Notes under the pieces: model-generated
What the model was told of the DNA's origin: nothing
Seen by the model: only the letters and a program-made list of their open reading frames with translations
The model's database searches: none
In this document: positions 51,612 through 59,699 of the stretch, piece by piece
How the letters are laid out: every line of letters begins with the position of its first letter
Position numbering within the stretch: the first letter of the stretch is position 1
Assembly: GCF_001612785.1 (NCBI RefSeq)
Contig: NZ_BDBC01000026.1
Location: 38,879-102,878 of the forward strand
DNA from: Nocardia beijingensis NBRC 16342
GTDB lineage: Bacteria; Actinomycetota; Actinomycetes; Mycobacteriales; Mycobacteriaceae
Direction: 5' to 3'
Length of the DNA stretch: 64,000 nt
Translations under genes and position numbers: made by a program

Positions 51612-51905
51612 TCAGAAAGCGGCGAAGCCGTCGCCGACCTTGCCGTCGGCCTCGATGGCGCGGTTCAGCGCGTTCTCGACCTTGCGGCCGAGGTTGTCCA
51701 GCTTCTGGAGCGTGTCCTCCAGCTCGGTGGTCAACTTGTTGTGCGCATCGTTGAAGTTCGCGACCGCCTGATCACCCTGCAGGTTCTCCCGGAACGACGC
51801 GGCGGCGCTGTTGAGTTCGTCGATCTGCGCCTTCATGTTCGAACCGTACTGATTGAGATCACTGACCATCTCGGTGATGGCGGGCGAATTGTACTTGATC
51901 GTCAT
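51612..51905 (-). CDS. WXG100-superfamily Esx protein with LQG in place of WXG
   Basis: 97 residues of helix-turn-helix pattern. The turn reads L42-Q-G44 (ASFRENLQGDQAVANF), so the Trp of WXG is Leu; the length, the flanking helices and the GFAAF end still fit the superfamily. It lies 60 bp downstream of another esx gene that has WQG, and the two probably form the heterodimer. It is the last gene of the minus-strand substrate operon and ends at a strong terminator. The fold assignment rests on size, pattern and context. Confidence 0.85.
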   Translation of the reverse strand: MTIKYNSPAITEMVSDLNQYGSNMKAQIDELNSAAASFRENLQGDQAVANFNDAHNKLTTELEDTLQKLDNLGRKVENALNRAIEADGKVGDGFAAF

Positions 51906-51965
51906 TGTTGTTCCCTTCTGGTCGTGCGATGGGCGATCCGGCTGGACGGCGTTGCCGTCCAGCTG

Positions 51966-52271
51966 TCACAGACCGGCCGCGTCGGAGCCGACGATGGTGT
52001 TCTTGCCGGAGGTCACGGCCTGCGAGAGCCGGTCGAGCTTGCCGTTGAGCGCGGTGACCTCGTCGTGCCATTCGGCGGCGGCGGTGTTGAACTCGCGGTG
52101 GGCGTCACCCTGCCAGCCGCGCGCGACGGCCTGCACCGACTCGTCGATCTGGTTGATCGAGGTGCGCAGCGTCGAGATCGAGTCCTCCATGCGGCTGACG
52201 ACGCCGTCGATGCCGCCCTGTTCGACACCGTAGGTGTTCCCCGAGCCGTCGCCGAGAGTTGTGTAAGCCAT
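51966..52271 (-). CDS. WXG100 Esx protein of the second ESX system
   Basis: 101 residues. The WXG turn is W53-Q-G55 (AVARGWQGDAHREFNTA) between two long amphipathic helices. ATG 52271 was chosen because GGAAGG lies about 10 bases upstream and the length becomes normal; the longer frame reads into the upstream gap. No YxxxD/E signal is visible in its C-terminus. It is paired with the LQG protein downstream and lies 95 bp after espG. Confidence 0.92.
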   Translation of the reverse strand: MAYTTLGDGSGNTYGVEQGGIDGVVSRMEDSISTLRTSINQIDESVQAVARGWQGDAHREFNTAAAEWHDEVTALNGKLDRLSQAVTSGKNTIVGSDAAGL

Positions 52272-52366
52272 TTCGTGTGGTCCTTCCGTCAGAAGTGGTG
52301 TTGGTGCGGAGATCAGGACGATCTCGCCGAGCGATGTGGCAACCGAGTTTTCTTGCGACTCGACAG

Positions 52367-53158
52367 CTACTGAGGCAGCCACCTCCCCCCGGGCAGCCCT
52401 TCCAGCAACGTGGCGACCGCCTGAGTCACCCGGTGGTCGGTGCCCGTCGTGACCGTCGACCAGATCCGCTGATCCGGCGCGACCATGGGGGCGGCGACGA
52501 TGCGGCCGCGGCCGGTGTCGTACACCGCCACCGCGCCGGGCGCCCGCCTGGTCAAGCCGTCCTGATGGGCGTAGGCCACGATCTCGGCATAGGCGCGGCA
52601 GGAGCCGAAGGCGAGTCCGAGCACGGCGGCGTCACGTTCGCCGACGCCGAGGGCGTACATCGCGTCGGCGTAATCGCCGGAGCATTCGGCCGCGTCCATG
52701 CGGTCGGCCAGTTCGCTGGCGAGCGCGCTGAATCCGGCGATCTGCGCGGGTTCGCATGCGCCGAGCGCGGCCAGCAGCGGACGAGCCAGTGACGCGTCCG
52801 AGCCGTCGGCCCAGATCGACGTCACCTCGAAACTGTCGCCCGAGCGCGCGGCCAGCGCGTGCCGCTCCCCCCGGCGCGCCAGGCAGAAGCGGCGGGCGCC
52901 GTCCTCGGTGTAGACGCGGGCGACGAGCTCGCGATCGGGCTGCGCCAGGACGAACAGCGCTGCGGCCAGGTCGGATTCGACTTCACCCTCGGCGTCGAGC
53001 AGGCCGGCACCGATCAAGCCGGACAGCGCACGCTCCCGCGCGGCGCGGTATTCCTCGATCGAGTCCTGTCGCGGCGCGACCGAAAGCACCAGCGGCAAGG
53101 TCTGCACACCGAGCCGCTCGGCGACGACGAGCAGCGCGTCGTTCGTCAGTGACGTCAC
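52367..53158 (-). CDS. espG: EspG-family chaperone (PE/PPE-linked)
   Basis: 263 residues, the normal EspG length. It starts GTG 53158, overlapping the PPE-like gene's stop (GTGA). EspG proteins are cytosolic and bind the tip of PPE proteins in PE/PPE dimers to keep them soluble and direct them to their ESX system. Sequence identity to mycobacterial EspG is low; the assignment rests on the TNDALLVVAERLGVQTLPLV opening, overall size, and the PE-PPE-espG-esx-esx gene order. Direct coupling to the PPE gene fits a chaperone-client pair. Confidence 0.75.
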   Translation of the reverse strand: MTSLTNDALLVVAERLGVQTLPLVLSVAPRQDSIEEYRAARERALSGLIGAGLLDAEGEVESDLAAALFVLAQPDRELVARVYTEDGARRFCLARRGERHALAARSGDSFEVTSIWADGSDASLARPLLAALGACEPAQIAGFSALASELADRMDAAECSGDYADAMYALGVGERDAAVLGLAFGSCRAYAEIVAYAHQDGLTRRAPGAVAVYDTGRGRIVAAPMVAPDQRIWSTVTTGTDHRVTQAVATLLEGLPGGRWLPQ

Positions 53159-54153
53159 GGCGCACCTCCCGGTTCGGACCTGGTCTCCGTCTGCGCGACA
53201 GCCGCGGGTTCCGCGCCGCCGAGCACCGCGGGCGCGGCTTGGATGCCACCCTCGAAACCGATCTGATCGCTCGTCTCCGTGGGCAGGCTGGCGCGTGGGA
53301 AGCGCGCCGCGTCCGGCGCGGGCCCGGCCTGGCCCAGCGCCCCTGGAAAGAGCGGAGCGGGTTGCCCGCCCGCGTTCACCGTGGCGGCCTGCGTGGCGCG
53401 CGGGACGACGTCGGCGGTGGCGGCCGACTGCGCGTACACCGGCGCCTGGTAGGCGGTGCGCACCCGCGGCACCACCGGGACGGGGACCGTCCCGATGGGC
53501 AGCGCAGCGAGCGGTGCGGGGCCGAACGGCGCCGCGGCCGACTGCGCGGCCTCGGCCGATGCCGCGGCCTGTTCGGCGGCCAGCGCCTGTTCCGGCGCCA
53601 CCGCGGGCGGCTCCTGGTGCTGCCACGGCAGGGCCAGTGGCTCGGTGGCCAGCTCGTAGTTCCGCATGACGCGCGAGGCCACCGCCTTAGCCGCGTCCTG
53701 GTCGGCGTCCGTCTCGGCGGCGATCGCGCGGATCGGCCCACCGAGCATGCCGCCCATCGACTCCAGCATCCGCTGTACCTGCTGCAGGCTCTCCAGGTCG
53801 GCGGTGTTCGGCATGGCCAGCCGGGCGATCTCGTAGGCGGTGACCTGGGCCTGGAATCGCGCGGCGTTGGCCGCCGCGGCGGCGGCGGCGTCGACCAGCC
53901 AGTCCCGCAGGGTCGAGATCTGGTGCAGCACTTCGTCGCTGCGCCCCGACTGCCAGGCCCCGCGCACGTCCGCGAGAACCTTCTCGTACTCGGCCACAGC
54001 GGCGCCGAACGACGCGGCGAGGCGCGACCATGCGGCGACGGCCTCGGCCATCGGCCCGGCGCCCGGCCCCGTGGTGAGCTCGCGGGCGAGCCGCTCGGGC
54101 GGGCGCGCGGTCCACACCACGCCGGTGAAACCTGGCTGCGGTGGTTCGATCAT
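53155..54153 (-). CDS. PPE-like protein
   Basis: 332 residues. The N-terminal ~180 residues follow the PPE helical pattern: VVWTARPPERLARELTTGPG (the PPE proline pair near residue 17), AEAVAAWSRLAASFGAAVAE, and the helical turn GAWQSGRSDE where PPE proteins have a W-x-G type turn. The rest is an Ala/Pro-rich tail of low complexity. ATG 54153 is the first start before this fold. It lies 34 bp after the PE-like gene and overlaps espG, so the three products probably form a secreted dimer plus chaperone. Confidence 0.8.
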   Translation of the reverse strand: MIEPPQPGFTGVVWTARPPERLARELTTGPGAGPMAEAVAAWSRLAASFGAAVAEYEKVLADVRGAWQSGRSDEVLHQISTLRDWLVDAAAAAAANAARFQAQVTAYEIARLAMPNTADLESLQQVQRMLESMGGMLGGPIRAIAAETDADQDAAKAVASRVMRNYELATEPLALPWQHQEPPAVAPEQALAAEQAAASAEAAQSAAAPFGPAPLAALPIGTVPVPVVPRVRTAYQAPVYAQSAATADVVPRATQAATVNAGGQPAPLFPGALGQAGPAPDAARFPRASLPTETSDQIGFEGGIQAAPAVLGGAEPAAVAQTETRSEPGGAP

Positions 54154-54187
54154 CGCTGCGGAGGACCTTCCGGTTGCTCGGCGACGG

Positions 54188-54529
54188 TCAGGCCGACCGG
54201 TCGCCCGTGGTGCCGAAATCCGCCGTATTGGCCGATTCCATGCCGTCGAACTGGTTCGAGTGCAGCCGCAACGTGGCCGCCAGCTTGCGCAGTTCGTGCA
54301 CACTGGCCTGCGCGCCTGCCAGGTACGACGACGCCACGTCGTTCGCGGTCCGCGCGGCGCGGCCGGAGACCTCGTCGGCGCCCGCGGGAACGACGGTCAG
54401 CGCTTCCTCGGCGGAACGCAGATCCGACGCCAACCGGTCGGCCAGAGCGTCCAGCCCGGATGACGCCTCGGCCGCCGTGACCGAGTCGAATCGCACGCTG
54501 TCGTACACCTGACCCCGCCCGTCACTCAT
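54188..54529 (-). CDS. PE-like protein
   Basis: 113 residues. It carries the PE-domain signature LTVVPAGADEVSGRAARTAN followed by ASSYLAGAQASVHEL. No proline-glutamate pair is at the N-terminus, but the helix pattern fits. A C-terminal FDGME (within SNQFDGMESAN) has YxxxE spacing with Phe for Tyr. ATG 54529 is preceded by AGGAGGG. It is the likely dimer partner of the PPE-like protein encoded next. Confidence 0.85.
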   Translation of the reverse strand: MSDGRGQVYDSVRFDSVTAAEASSGLDALADRLASDLRSAEEALTVVPAGADEVSGRAARTANDVASSYLAGAQASVHELRKLAATLRLHSNQFDGMESANTADFGTTGDRSA

Positions 54530-54561
54530 AAGACCCTCCTGTGTACTGGTCGGCACTCGCG

Positions 54562-55941
54562 TCAGAGCGTGAGTTCCTTGTCCGGCGGTGGTTCCGATGT
54601 CGTGTCGGCCGCGCCGACCACCGGCAGCGAGACCCCTTCGATCCGGCCGACCACTTCGTCGCCGTGCTGACCGGTGACCATCTGGCCGCGCAGCGCGTCG
54701 GTGGTGGATTCGCCGTCGCGGGCCAGGCCGGCGCCCGCCATGCCTGCGCCGCCCATCGGCACATATCCCGTCCCGGTTCCGGTCCCCGCCGCGGTGGTCC
54801 CCGCGACGGTGGCAGACGACGTTCCCGCTCCGGTACCGGCGGCGGTGGCGCCGCCGATGGCGCCGAGTGATCCGCCGGCCACGCGGGTCCCCGGCCATGG
54901 GTTCAGCGGTGCGGCGGCCGCGGCGATCGCGCCGGGGACGCCACCGCCGATGCCACCGGCACCGCCCGCGCCACCGGCGTGCTCGCCGTTCTCGCCTTCC
55001 TTGCCTTCCCCGGCTTCGCCCGCGTCTTCATGCGCGCCAGGGGCACTGATCGGTTTCGGCGCAAGCAGCGAAGGATTGGCCGCCGCCAGCTGCCCGAGCG
55101 ACTGCGCCACCTGACCGGCCGTGCTGATCAGCGGCGTGATCATGCTCATCAACTGGGTGAGCTGTTCGGCCGACTTCACCCCCGTCGGCGCGTTCGTGAT
55201 CGGGACCTTCTGACCGGCCTGCGTCATGCTCGCGCTGTGGCCGGCCAGCTCGGCCTTCGTCTTGACGGTGATCGCCAGCGCCTCGGTCGTGGCCTCGATC
55301 GCGGAGGCGACCAGGAAGCCCTGCCCGCCCGGCGAAGCCGCGAGCAGCGGCGCGAAAGCCATGGTGGTGGAGAACTTCGCCAGCACCGCCGCCATCAGGC
55401 CCGCGCCGGTGAAGACGCTGCCCGCCGCGCCACCGAGCACCGCCTTCTCCTGCGTGCTCTGCGCCGCCAGCTCACCCGCGTCGGCCTGCGCTTCGCCCGC
55501 CTTCTTCGCGGCCTCCATCGCCGCCATGCCCTGCCACACCGACATCAAGGTCTGCACCAGGGAGGAGCCGACCTGCATCACCGTCTGCATCACGGTGGAC
55601 ACGTTCTGCAACAACTGGGTCGGGTCGGCCGGTGGCGGAGCCTGCGCCGCGGCGGTAGCACCGGCGGGCGCGGGCGCGGCGAGCTGACCGGTGCCGAACG
55701 CGGAGGCGAGATCGGTCAGCGGGCGCATCAGCGCGCCGAGATCGATCGTCGGCAGCGGCGGCAGCTCCGGCAGGTGCACGAAGGCGGGCAGCTCCGGCAG
55801 ATTCGGTAATCCCATGCTGCGCAGGACATCGTTCACCGGCAGGTCCAGCATGGGCGCGAGAGCGCTGCCCCGCAGCAATTCCAGGACTGTGGGATCCAGC
55901 GGATCGGCGCCGGGCGGCGGAACGGCTCCCGGCGTGGTCAT
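54562..55941 (-). CDS. EspA/EspE-like secretion-associated protein
   Basis: 459 residues. The Pro-rich N-terminus is followed by a helical region (about 105-300) rich in Gln/Met/Val with a WQG turn (TLMSVWQGMAAMEAAKKAGE) and hydrophobic Gly/Ala segments, then a Gly/Ala/Thr-rich tail. This resembles EspA/EspE-type ESX-1 effectors, but I cannot confirm homology by eye. Its ATG overlaps the stop of the EspC-like gene (ATGA). The pairing of an EspC-like with an EspA-like gene mirrors the mycobacterial espA-espC arrangement. Confidence 0.55.
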   Translation of the reverse strand: MTTPGAVPPPGADPLDPTVLELLRGSALAPMLDLPVNDVLRSMGLPNLPELPAFVHLPELPPLPTIDLGALMRPLTDLASAFGTGQLAAPAPAGATAAAQAPPPADPTQLLQNVSTVMQTVMQVGSSLVQTLMSVWQGMAAMEAAKKAGEAQADAGELAAQSTQEKAVLGGAAGSVFTGAGLMAAVLAKFSTTMAFAPLLAASPGGQGFLVASAIEATTEALAITVKTKAELAGHSASMTQAGQKVPITNAPTGVKSAEQLTQLMSMITPLISTAGQVAQSLGQLAAANPSLLAPKPISAPGAHEDAGEAGEGKEGENGEHAGGAGGAGGIGGGVPGAIAAAAAPLNPWPGTRVAGGSLGAIGGATAAGTGAGTSSATVAGTTAAGTGTGTGYVPMGGAGMAGAGLARDGESTTDALRGQMVTGQHGDEVVGRIEGVSLPVVGAADTTSEPPPDKELTL

Positions 55942-56255
55942 GACCGCGCGCGGATCGCTCCGATGGCCGCGCCCGAGGCGGTGTCCGTGCCCTCGTAGGT
56001 GGCGGCGGCCTGATGCGCCGTCAGCGCGGTGCCCGCGTGCACGGCGGCGAGCTGTGCCACCGACGACAGGTGGTTGGCCTGGGCGAAGGCGTACGAGACG
56101 AGGAACTCCTGGCCGATCAGGCCGAACACCGGGACCACCGCGGCGATCGTCGCGGCCTGGTCGGTCGCGGCGATCGCTCCCACTCCGGCGGCCATGGCCG
56201 CCGATTCGCTTCCGTACACACGCAGCGCATCCGGGACTACTTCAATGTGATTCAT
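55938..56255 (-). CDS. EspC/EspF-like type VII secretion target
   Basis: 105 residues. The N-terminus (MNHIEVVPDALRVYGSESAA) fits the EspC/EspF family opening, and the C-terminal part has a canonical export motif Y-E-G-T-D (YxxxD) in AATYEGTDTASGAAIG. The ATG at 56261, two codons upstream, is an alternative start. It overlaps the EspA-like gene by four bases. The candidate promoter GCGACA-N16-TAGAGT lies upstream in the 99-bp gap (weak). Confidence 0.65.
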   Translation of the reverse strand: MNHIEVVPDALRVYGSESAAMAAGVGAIAATDQAATIAAVVPVFGLIGQEFLVSYAFAQANHLSSVAQLAAVHAGTALTAHQAAATYEGTDTASGAAIGAIRARS

Positions 56256-56354
56256 GATCATCGTCCAATCCCGAAACATCCCCCGACGTTTCGTATTCAA
56301 CTCTACCCAGCGAAGACCGCTTGTCGCGATCCCGTCGTGGTTAACATCCGGTGA

Positions 56355-56654
56355 CTACCCGGTGGCCTCCTCATTGAATGCGGTGATAAGCGCGCCGCGT
56401 TGCGCAAAAGCCATGTGCGCGGCGGCTCGCGCGGTATCGACGACCGTTTTCTCGAACTCTTTCGGCGAAAGTTTCGACACCGCGGCGGAAAAGCTGAGTC
56501 CGACCAACGCGGCGTTACCGTCGACTTCCGCGGTCACCGCGCCGTCGGGCGATGTCTCGGCTACCCGGATCCCGTTCATGGCGTCATCGAGATCGGTGAG
56601 CCGGTAGAGCTGATTCCGCACCCGAGCGATGAGCTCGTCCATTGTTTCGACCAT
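56355..56654 (-). CDS. YbaB/EbfC-family protein (EspL-like context)
   Basis: 99 residues with the YbaB pattern: an N-terminal helix (MDELIARVRNQLYRLTDLDD), a beta-sheet core (RVAETSPDGAVTAEVDGNAA) and a C-terminal helix. YbaB proteins are small nucleoid-associated dimers; in ESX-1 the YbaB-type protein is EspL, needed for EspE and EspF stability. Its position inside an ESX operon suggests that role rather than global DNA binding. GAGG lies 5 bases before ATG 56654. Confidence 0.8.
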   Translation of the reverse strand: MVETMDELIARVRNQLYRLTDLDDAMNGIRVAETSPDGAVTAEVDGNAALVGLSFSAAVSKLSPKEFEKTVVDTARAAAHMAFAQRGALITAFNEEATG

Positions 56655-56680
56655 GCCGACCTCACGAATTCCGTTGCCGC

Positions 56681-57037
56681 TCAGACCGATCGCAGCCAGC
56701 TCTGCGGTTCGGTGTCGTACTGCTGCTCGTCGATGATCTCCTGCGTCGCCACCTGCTGTTCGGTGGGCAATCCGGTCAGCGCCAGCATTTCCGAGGTGAA
56801 TCCCAGTTGCCGCAATTGCGCCCGCCGCGCCAGGCCGGCGCGATTCGCCGCCTGTCTGCACAATCGCAGGACCTCACCCGCCAATGCTTCCGGGTCGCGG
56901 CGCAATTGGTCGGCGTCGACCTCGATTCCGAGCGGCAGGCCGGTTTCGGTGGTGCGCACGGAAATCGATCCGGTGAGCGACGTGGCCGTGAATTCCGTCG
57001 GGAATTCACCGATCGGATCCGGCTGCGGTGTGGTCAT
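56681..57037 (-). CDS. Small YbaB-like protein, second in tandem
   Basis: 118 residues. The order TATSLTGSISVRTTETGLPL, then an acidic helix (DADQLRRDPEALAGEVLRLC), resembles a YbaB core without its N-terminal helix; a Cys-containing helix and a Gln-rich acidic tail follow. The assignment is tentative. It sits between the second EspG gene and the first YbaB-like gene, with 26 and 41 bp gaps, so it is part of the same operon. It may form a hetero-oligomer with the downstream YbaB-like protein. Confidence 0.5.
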   Translation of the reverse strand: MTTPQPDPIGEFPTEFTATSLTGSISVRTTETGLPLGIEVDADQLRRDPEALAGEVLRLCRQAANRAGLARRAQLRQLGFTSEMLALTGLPTEQQVATQEIIDEQQYDTEPQSWLRSV

Positions 57038-57078
57038 TCAGTCCCCCCTTCTGGTCGGAAATGAAATCGCGCGCACGA

Positions 57079-57852
57079 TCACATCCGCTCGTCTTTGATG
57101 GTTCGGACCACTTCGGCGATCCGCGCGTTGATCAGTTCGGCCAGCCGCCGGACGTCCGCGGCGACAACCGTCGGCGGATTGCCGGGCACGATCGCGTAAC
57201 GCCCGTCGTCGACGAGATCGCGCCAGGCCAGATGCGCTCTGGCGATGCCGCGCGGACCGAAGCGCGAATGCCCCTGCTCCACCACGATGGTGCCCACCGT
57301 GGTCGCCTGCGCGCGATCGAAGGACTCGCTGCGACTCGCCGCGCGGTCTTCGACGTCGTGCACCAGGGAACGACCGTAGGAGTGGTCGAGGCCGTCGCCG
57401 TCCGGCTCGAGGAGATCGAAGGCGCGGCCGCGCCCGGCATCGACCTTCGGCAGCGCGGCCGCCACGGCGTGGCCGAGTGCCAGCGCGTCGTGTTCGGCCA
57501 CCGTGAATCCTCCGGTCGGCCGTTCCGCTCCCGGCTTCTGGGTCACCAGGAACGCACGGTCGCCCTTACGGCCGGCGAGTATGCGGATCGAGCCCTGCGG
57601 ATTCCGCGCGTCCCGGCCGTCGATCCCACGGATCACCAGCCGGATGTCGGGCACCATGAGCACGTCCATCAACTCCTCCAGCGCATGTCCCCATCGGGTT
57701 CGAATGCGCTGCCACGCCTCGTCTTTCTGCCTGCGCGCGTCGTCGTAGTAGGTCGTGCCGCTGAGGTAGAAGAACGGGTCGGGCAGACTCTCCTTCGCCG
57801 CGTGCCATGCCGCGGCGAACTCGAGCCCGGAGAACTCCCACGTGTCGTTCAT
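57079..57852 (-). CDS. Second EspG-family chaperone
   Basis: 257 residues. The opening WEFSGLEFAAAWHAAKESLP and overall size are those of the Nocardia/Mycobacterium ESX secretion-associated EspG group; identity to the EspG at 52367-53158 is low. Its ATG overlaps the stop of the EspB/EspK-like gene (ATGA), so it is coupled to that protein and not to a PE/PPE pair. That suggests it may serve a different client. The assignment is from pattern and context. Confidence 0.65.
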   Translation of the reverse strand: MNDTWEFSGLEFAAAWHAAKESLPDPFFYLSGTTYYDDARRQKDEAWQRIRTRWGHALEELMDVLMVPDIRLVIRGIDGRDARNPQGSIRILAGRKGDRAFLVTQKPGAERPTGGFTVAEHDALALGHAVAAALPKVDAGRGRAFDLLEPDGDGLDHSYGRSLVHDVEDRAASRSESFDRAQATTVGTIVVEQGHSRFGPRGIARAHLAWRDLVDDGRYAIVPGNPPTVVAADVRRLAELINARIAEVVRTIKDERM

Positions 57853-59699
57853 TGCTCGACAACCGGTTTCGCGACCACGGGCGCTTCACCCAGCGCCTCT
57901 TCCAGATGCTCGGTGGAGTCCAGGTAGTCGGCGCGCTTGTGCTCCTTCTGCTGTCCGCCCTGCGCGGCGCCGGGTCCGCCCATCGGCATGCCGGGACCCG
58001 GCATGCCCTGCCCCGGCGCGAGACCGGCCCGCCCGGCCGCGGCCGCCGTAACCGCGTTCGTCGCTGCCCGCGGGAACAACTTCGACGCCTTCTCCAAGTT
58101 CTGATTCGCGGCCGACTTCGGCGCGCCGGGACCACCCGAACCACCGGGGCCGCCCGCGCCCTTCGCCAGCGCCGATTCGAGTTTCTTCGTCGCGTCGGAG
58201 AGATTCGGCATACCGGGAAGGCCGGCCAGCGCAGCCTGCTGGGCGGCTTGCTGGGCAGCCTGCTGCGCGGCGCTCGCCGCCTGCTGGCCGATCTGCTGCG
58301 CCTGCTGCGCGATCTGCTGGGCGGCCTGCTGCGCCTGTTGCGCCAGCTGCTGAGCGGCCTGCTGGGCAGCTTGCTGCGCGGCCTGCTGTTGCTGCTGTTG
58401 CTGCTGCCGCTGTTGCTGTTGCTGCTGTTCGGCGGCGCGACGCTGAGCATCCAATTGCGCCTGACGCTGCGCGTCTTCCAACGCTTTGCGCTGCTGTTCG
58501 GCCTGCCGCTGCGCGTTCTGCATCGCCTGTAATTGCGCAGGGCTGGTTCCCGGCCCCGGCGCGGCACCCGGCCCGGGACCGCCGGGGCCAGGTCCCGGTC
58601 CCGGCACCTGGCCGGTGGTCGGCGGAATCGGATCCGGCAGCACCGCGATGACCTTGTCGGTCTCCTCTACGCCGGGAACATATGCCTCTTGCATCGCCCG
58701 CACGTAATTGCGAACCGCGGCTTCTTCCTTCCGCTGCCGGTATGCGTCGTCGGTCTCGCCGGTAGTTCGTGTGGGCGGATAGTCGTCGCCCTGCTGGAGC
58801 AGCACGCCGGTGGTGTACAGCCATTCCGACACGTATTCGAGGCTGTCACCGATGAGATTCATATTCGTATGGAGCTGATCGGTGCCGGTGCCGTAAGCGG
58901 TGATCGCTCGGCGGGCTCGCTCGGCGCCGCCATTGTCGTTCGGACTGGTCCAGCTCGACCTACTGGTCGTCATCTGGTTGGTGAGGATGTCGAACGTTTC
59001 CTTCAGTTCTCCGGCCAGCCACCGCCAGTCCGCCGCGGCTTGCGCGACCTTGATCGGCATGCTCGGACTGCCACCGGTGATCGAGGAAATGATCGTCTGG
59101 TACTGGGAGTAGGTGAAGTTCTCCGGGTCGTCCGCGTGCACGCCCCTGGGTTCGAATTTCACGTCGCCGGGCTCGGCCAGGGTAGACGGCAATCCGTGGT
59201 TCTCCTCGGGCTTGCGTTTGCCGACCTCGTTCCAATCCGGATGGGCGTAAGTGTTGCCGCTGCCGTCGCTCGCCGTGGTCAAACCCGCCGGGTCCCAACG
59301 CTTCGAAAGATTCTCGGTGATGCCCTTGTGCTCGCTCACTCGGCGCTCGAGCGCGGCGAAATCGACCCGGTTGTCCTCCTCGGTGCCCCGGTAGTGCCTG
59401 GCCGCCGCGAAGAACGTATCGGTCAGATCATCGAGGATGGTGATGTGGTCGTCCAGAATGCCGCCGAGTTCTTTTCCTTTTTCCGAGAAGCGGGAGGCGA
59501 GCGCCTCGGCCGAGAGCAACAGATCGGCGAACGGCGGAAGTGAATCGATCTTCGACAGCTCTTTCTTGACCGACGCGACGCGAACGCGTACGCCGTTAGC
59601 CGCGTTGATCAGGGCTTCGAGCACTCCCGGACGCAGCTCCAGCGTGCCGTTCTGCGCCTCGCGCGACAGGCCGCTCCACGGATTCGGTTGCTCAGACAT
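57849..59699 (-). CDS. EspB/EspK-like large secreted-type protein with Gln-rich repeats
   Basis: 616 residues. Residues 1-320 are helical with an SSWTSPN turn (PPE/EspB-like WxG position) in a long helical hairpin. Then come a Pro/Gly linker, a Gln/Ala-rich coiled segment (about 410-500, AAQQAAQQLAQQAQQ type), and a C-terminal tail KRADYLDSTEHLEEAL, a motif shared by many actinobacterial ESX-linked large proteins. It is probably a secreted substrate or secretion-associated protein. GGAGGGAG precedes the ATG. It is the first gene of the long minus-strand ESX operon ending at 51612. Confidence 0.7.
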   Translation of the reverse strand: MSEQPNPWSGLSREAQNGTLELRPGVLEALINAANGVRVRVASVKKELSKIDSLPPFADLLLSAEALASRFSEKGKELGGILDDHITILDDLTDTFFAAARHYRGTEEDNRVDFAALERRVSEHKGITENLSKRWDPAGLTTASDGSGNTYAHPDWNEVGKRKPEENHGLPSTLAEPGDVKFEPRGVHADDPENFTYSQYQTIISSITGGSPSMPIKVAQAAADWRWLAGELKETFDILTNQMTTSRSSWTSPNDNGGAERARRAITAYGTGTDQLHTNMNLIGDSLEYVSEWLYTTGVLLQQGDDYPPTRTTGETDDAYRQRKEEAAVRNYVRAMQEAYVPGVEETDKVIAVLPDPIPPTTGQVPGPGPGPGGPGPGAAPGPGTSPAQLQAMQNAQRQAEQQRKALEDAQRQAQLDAQRRAAEQQQQQQRQQQQQQQQAAQQAAQQAAQQLAQQAQQAAQQIAQQAQQIGQQAASAAQQAAQQAAQQAALAGLPGMPNLSDATKKLESALAKGAGGPGGSGGPGAPKSAANQNLEKASKLFPRAATNAVTAAAAGRAGLAPGQGMPGPGMPMGGPGAAQGGQQKEHKRADYLDSTEHLEEALGEAPVVAKPVVEQ

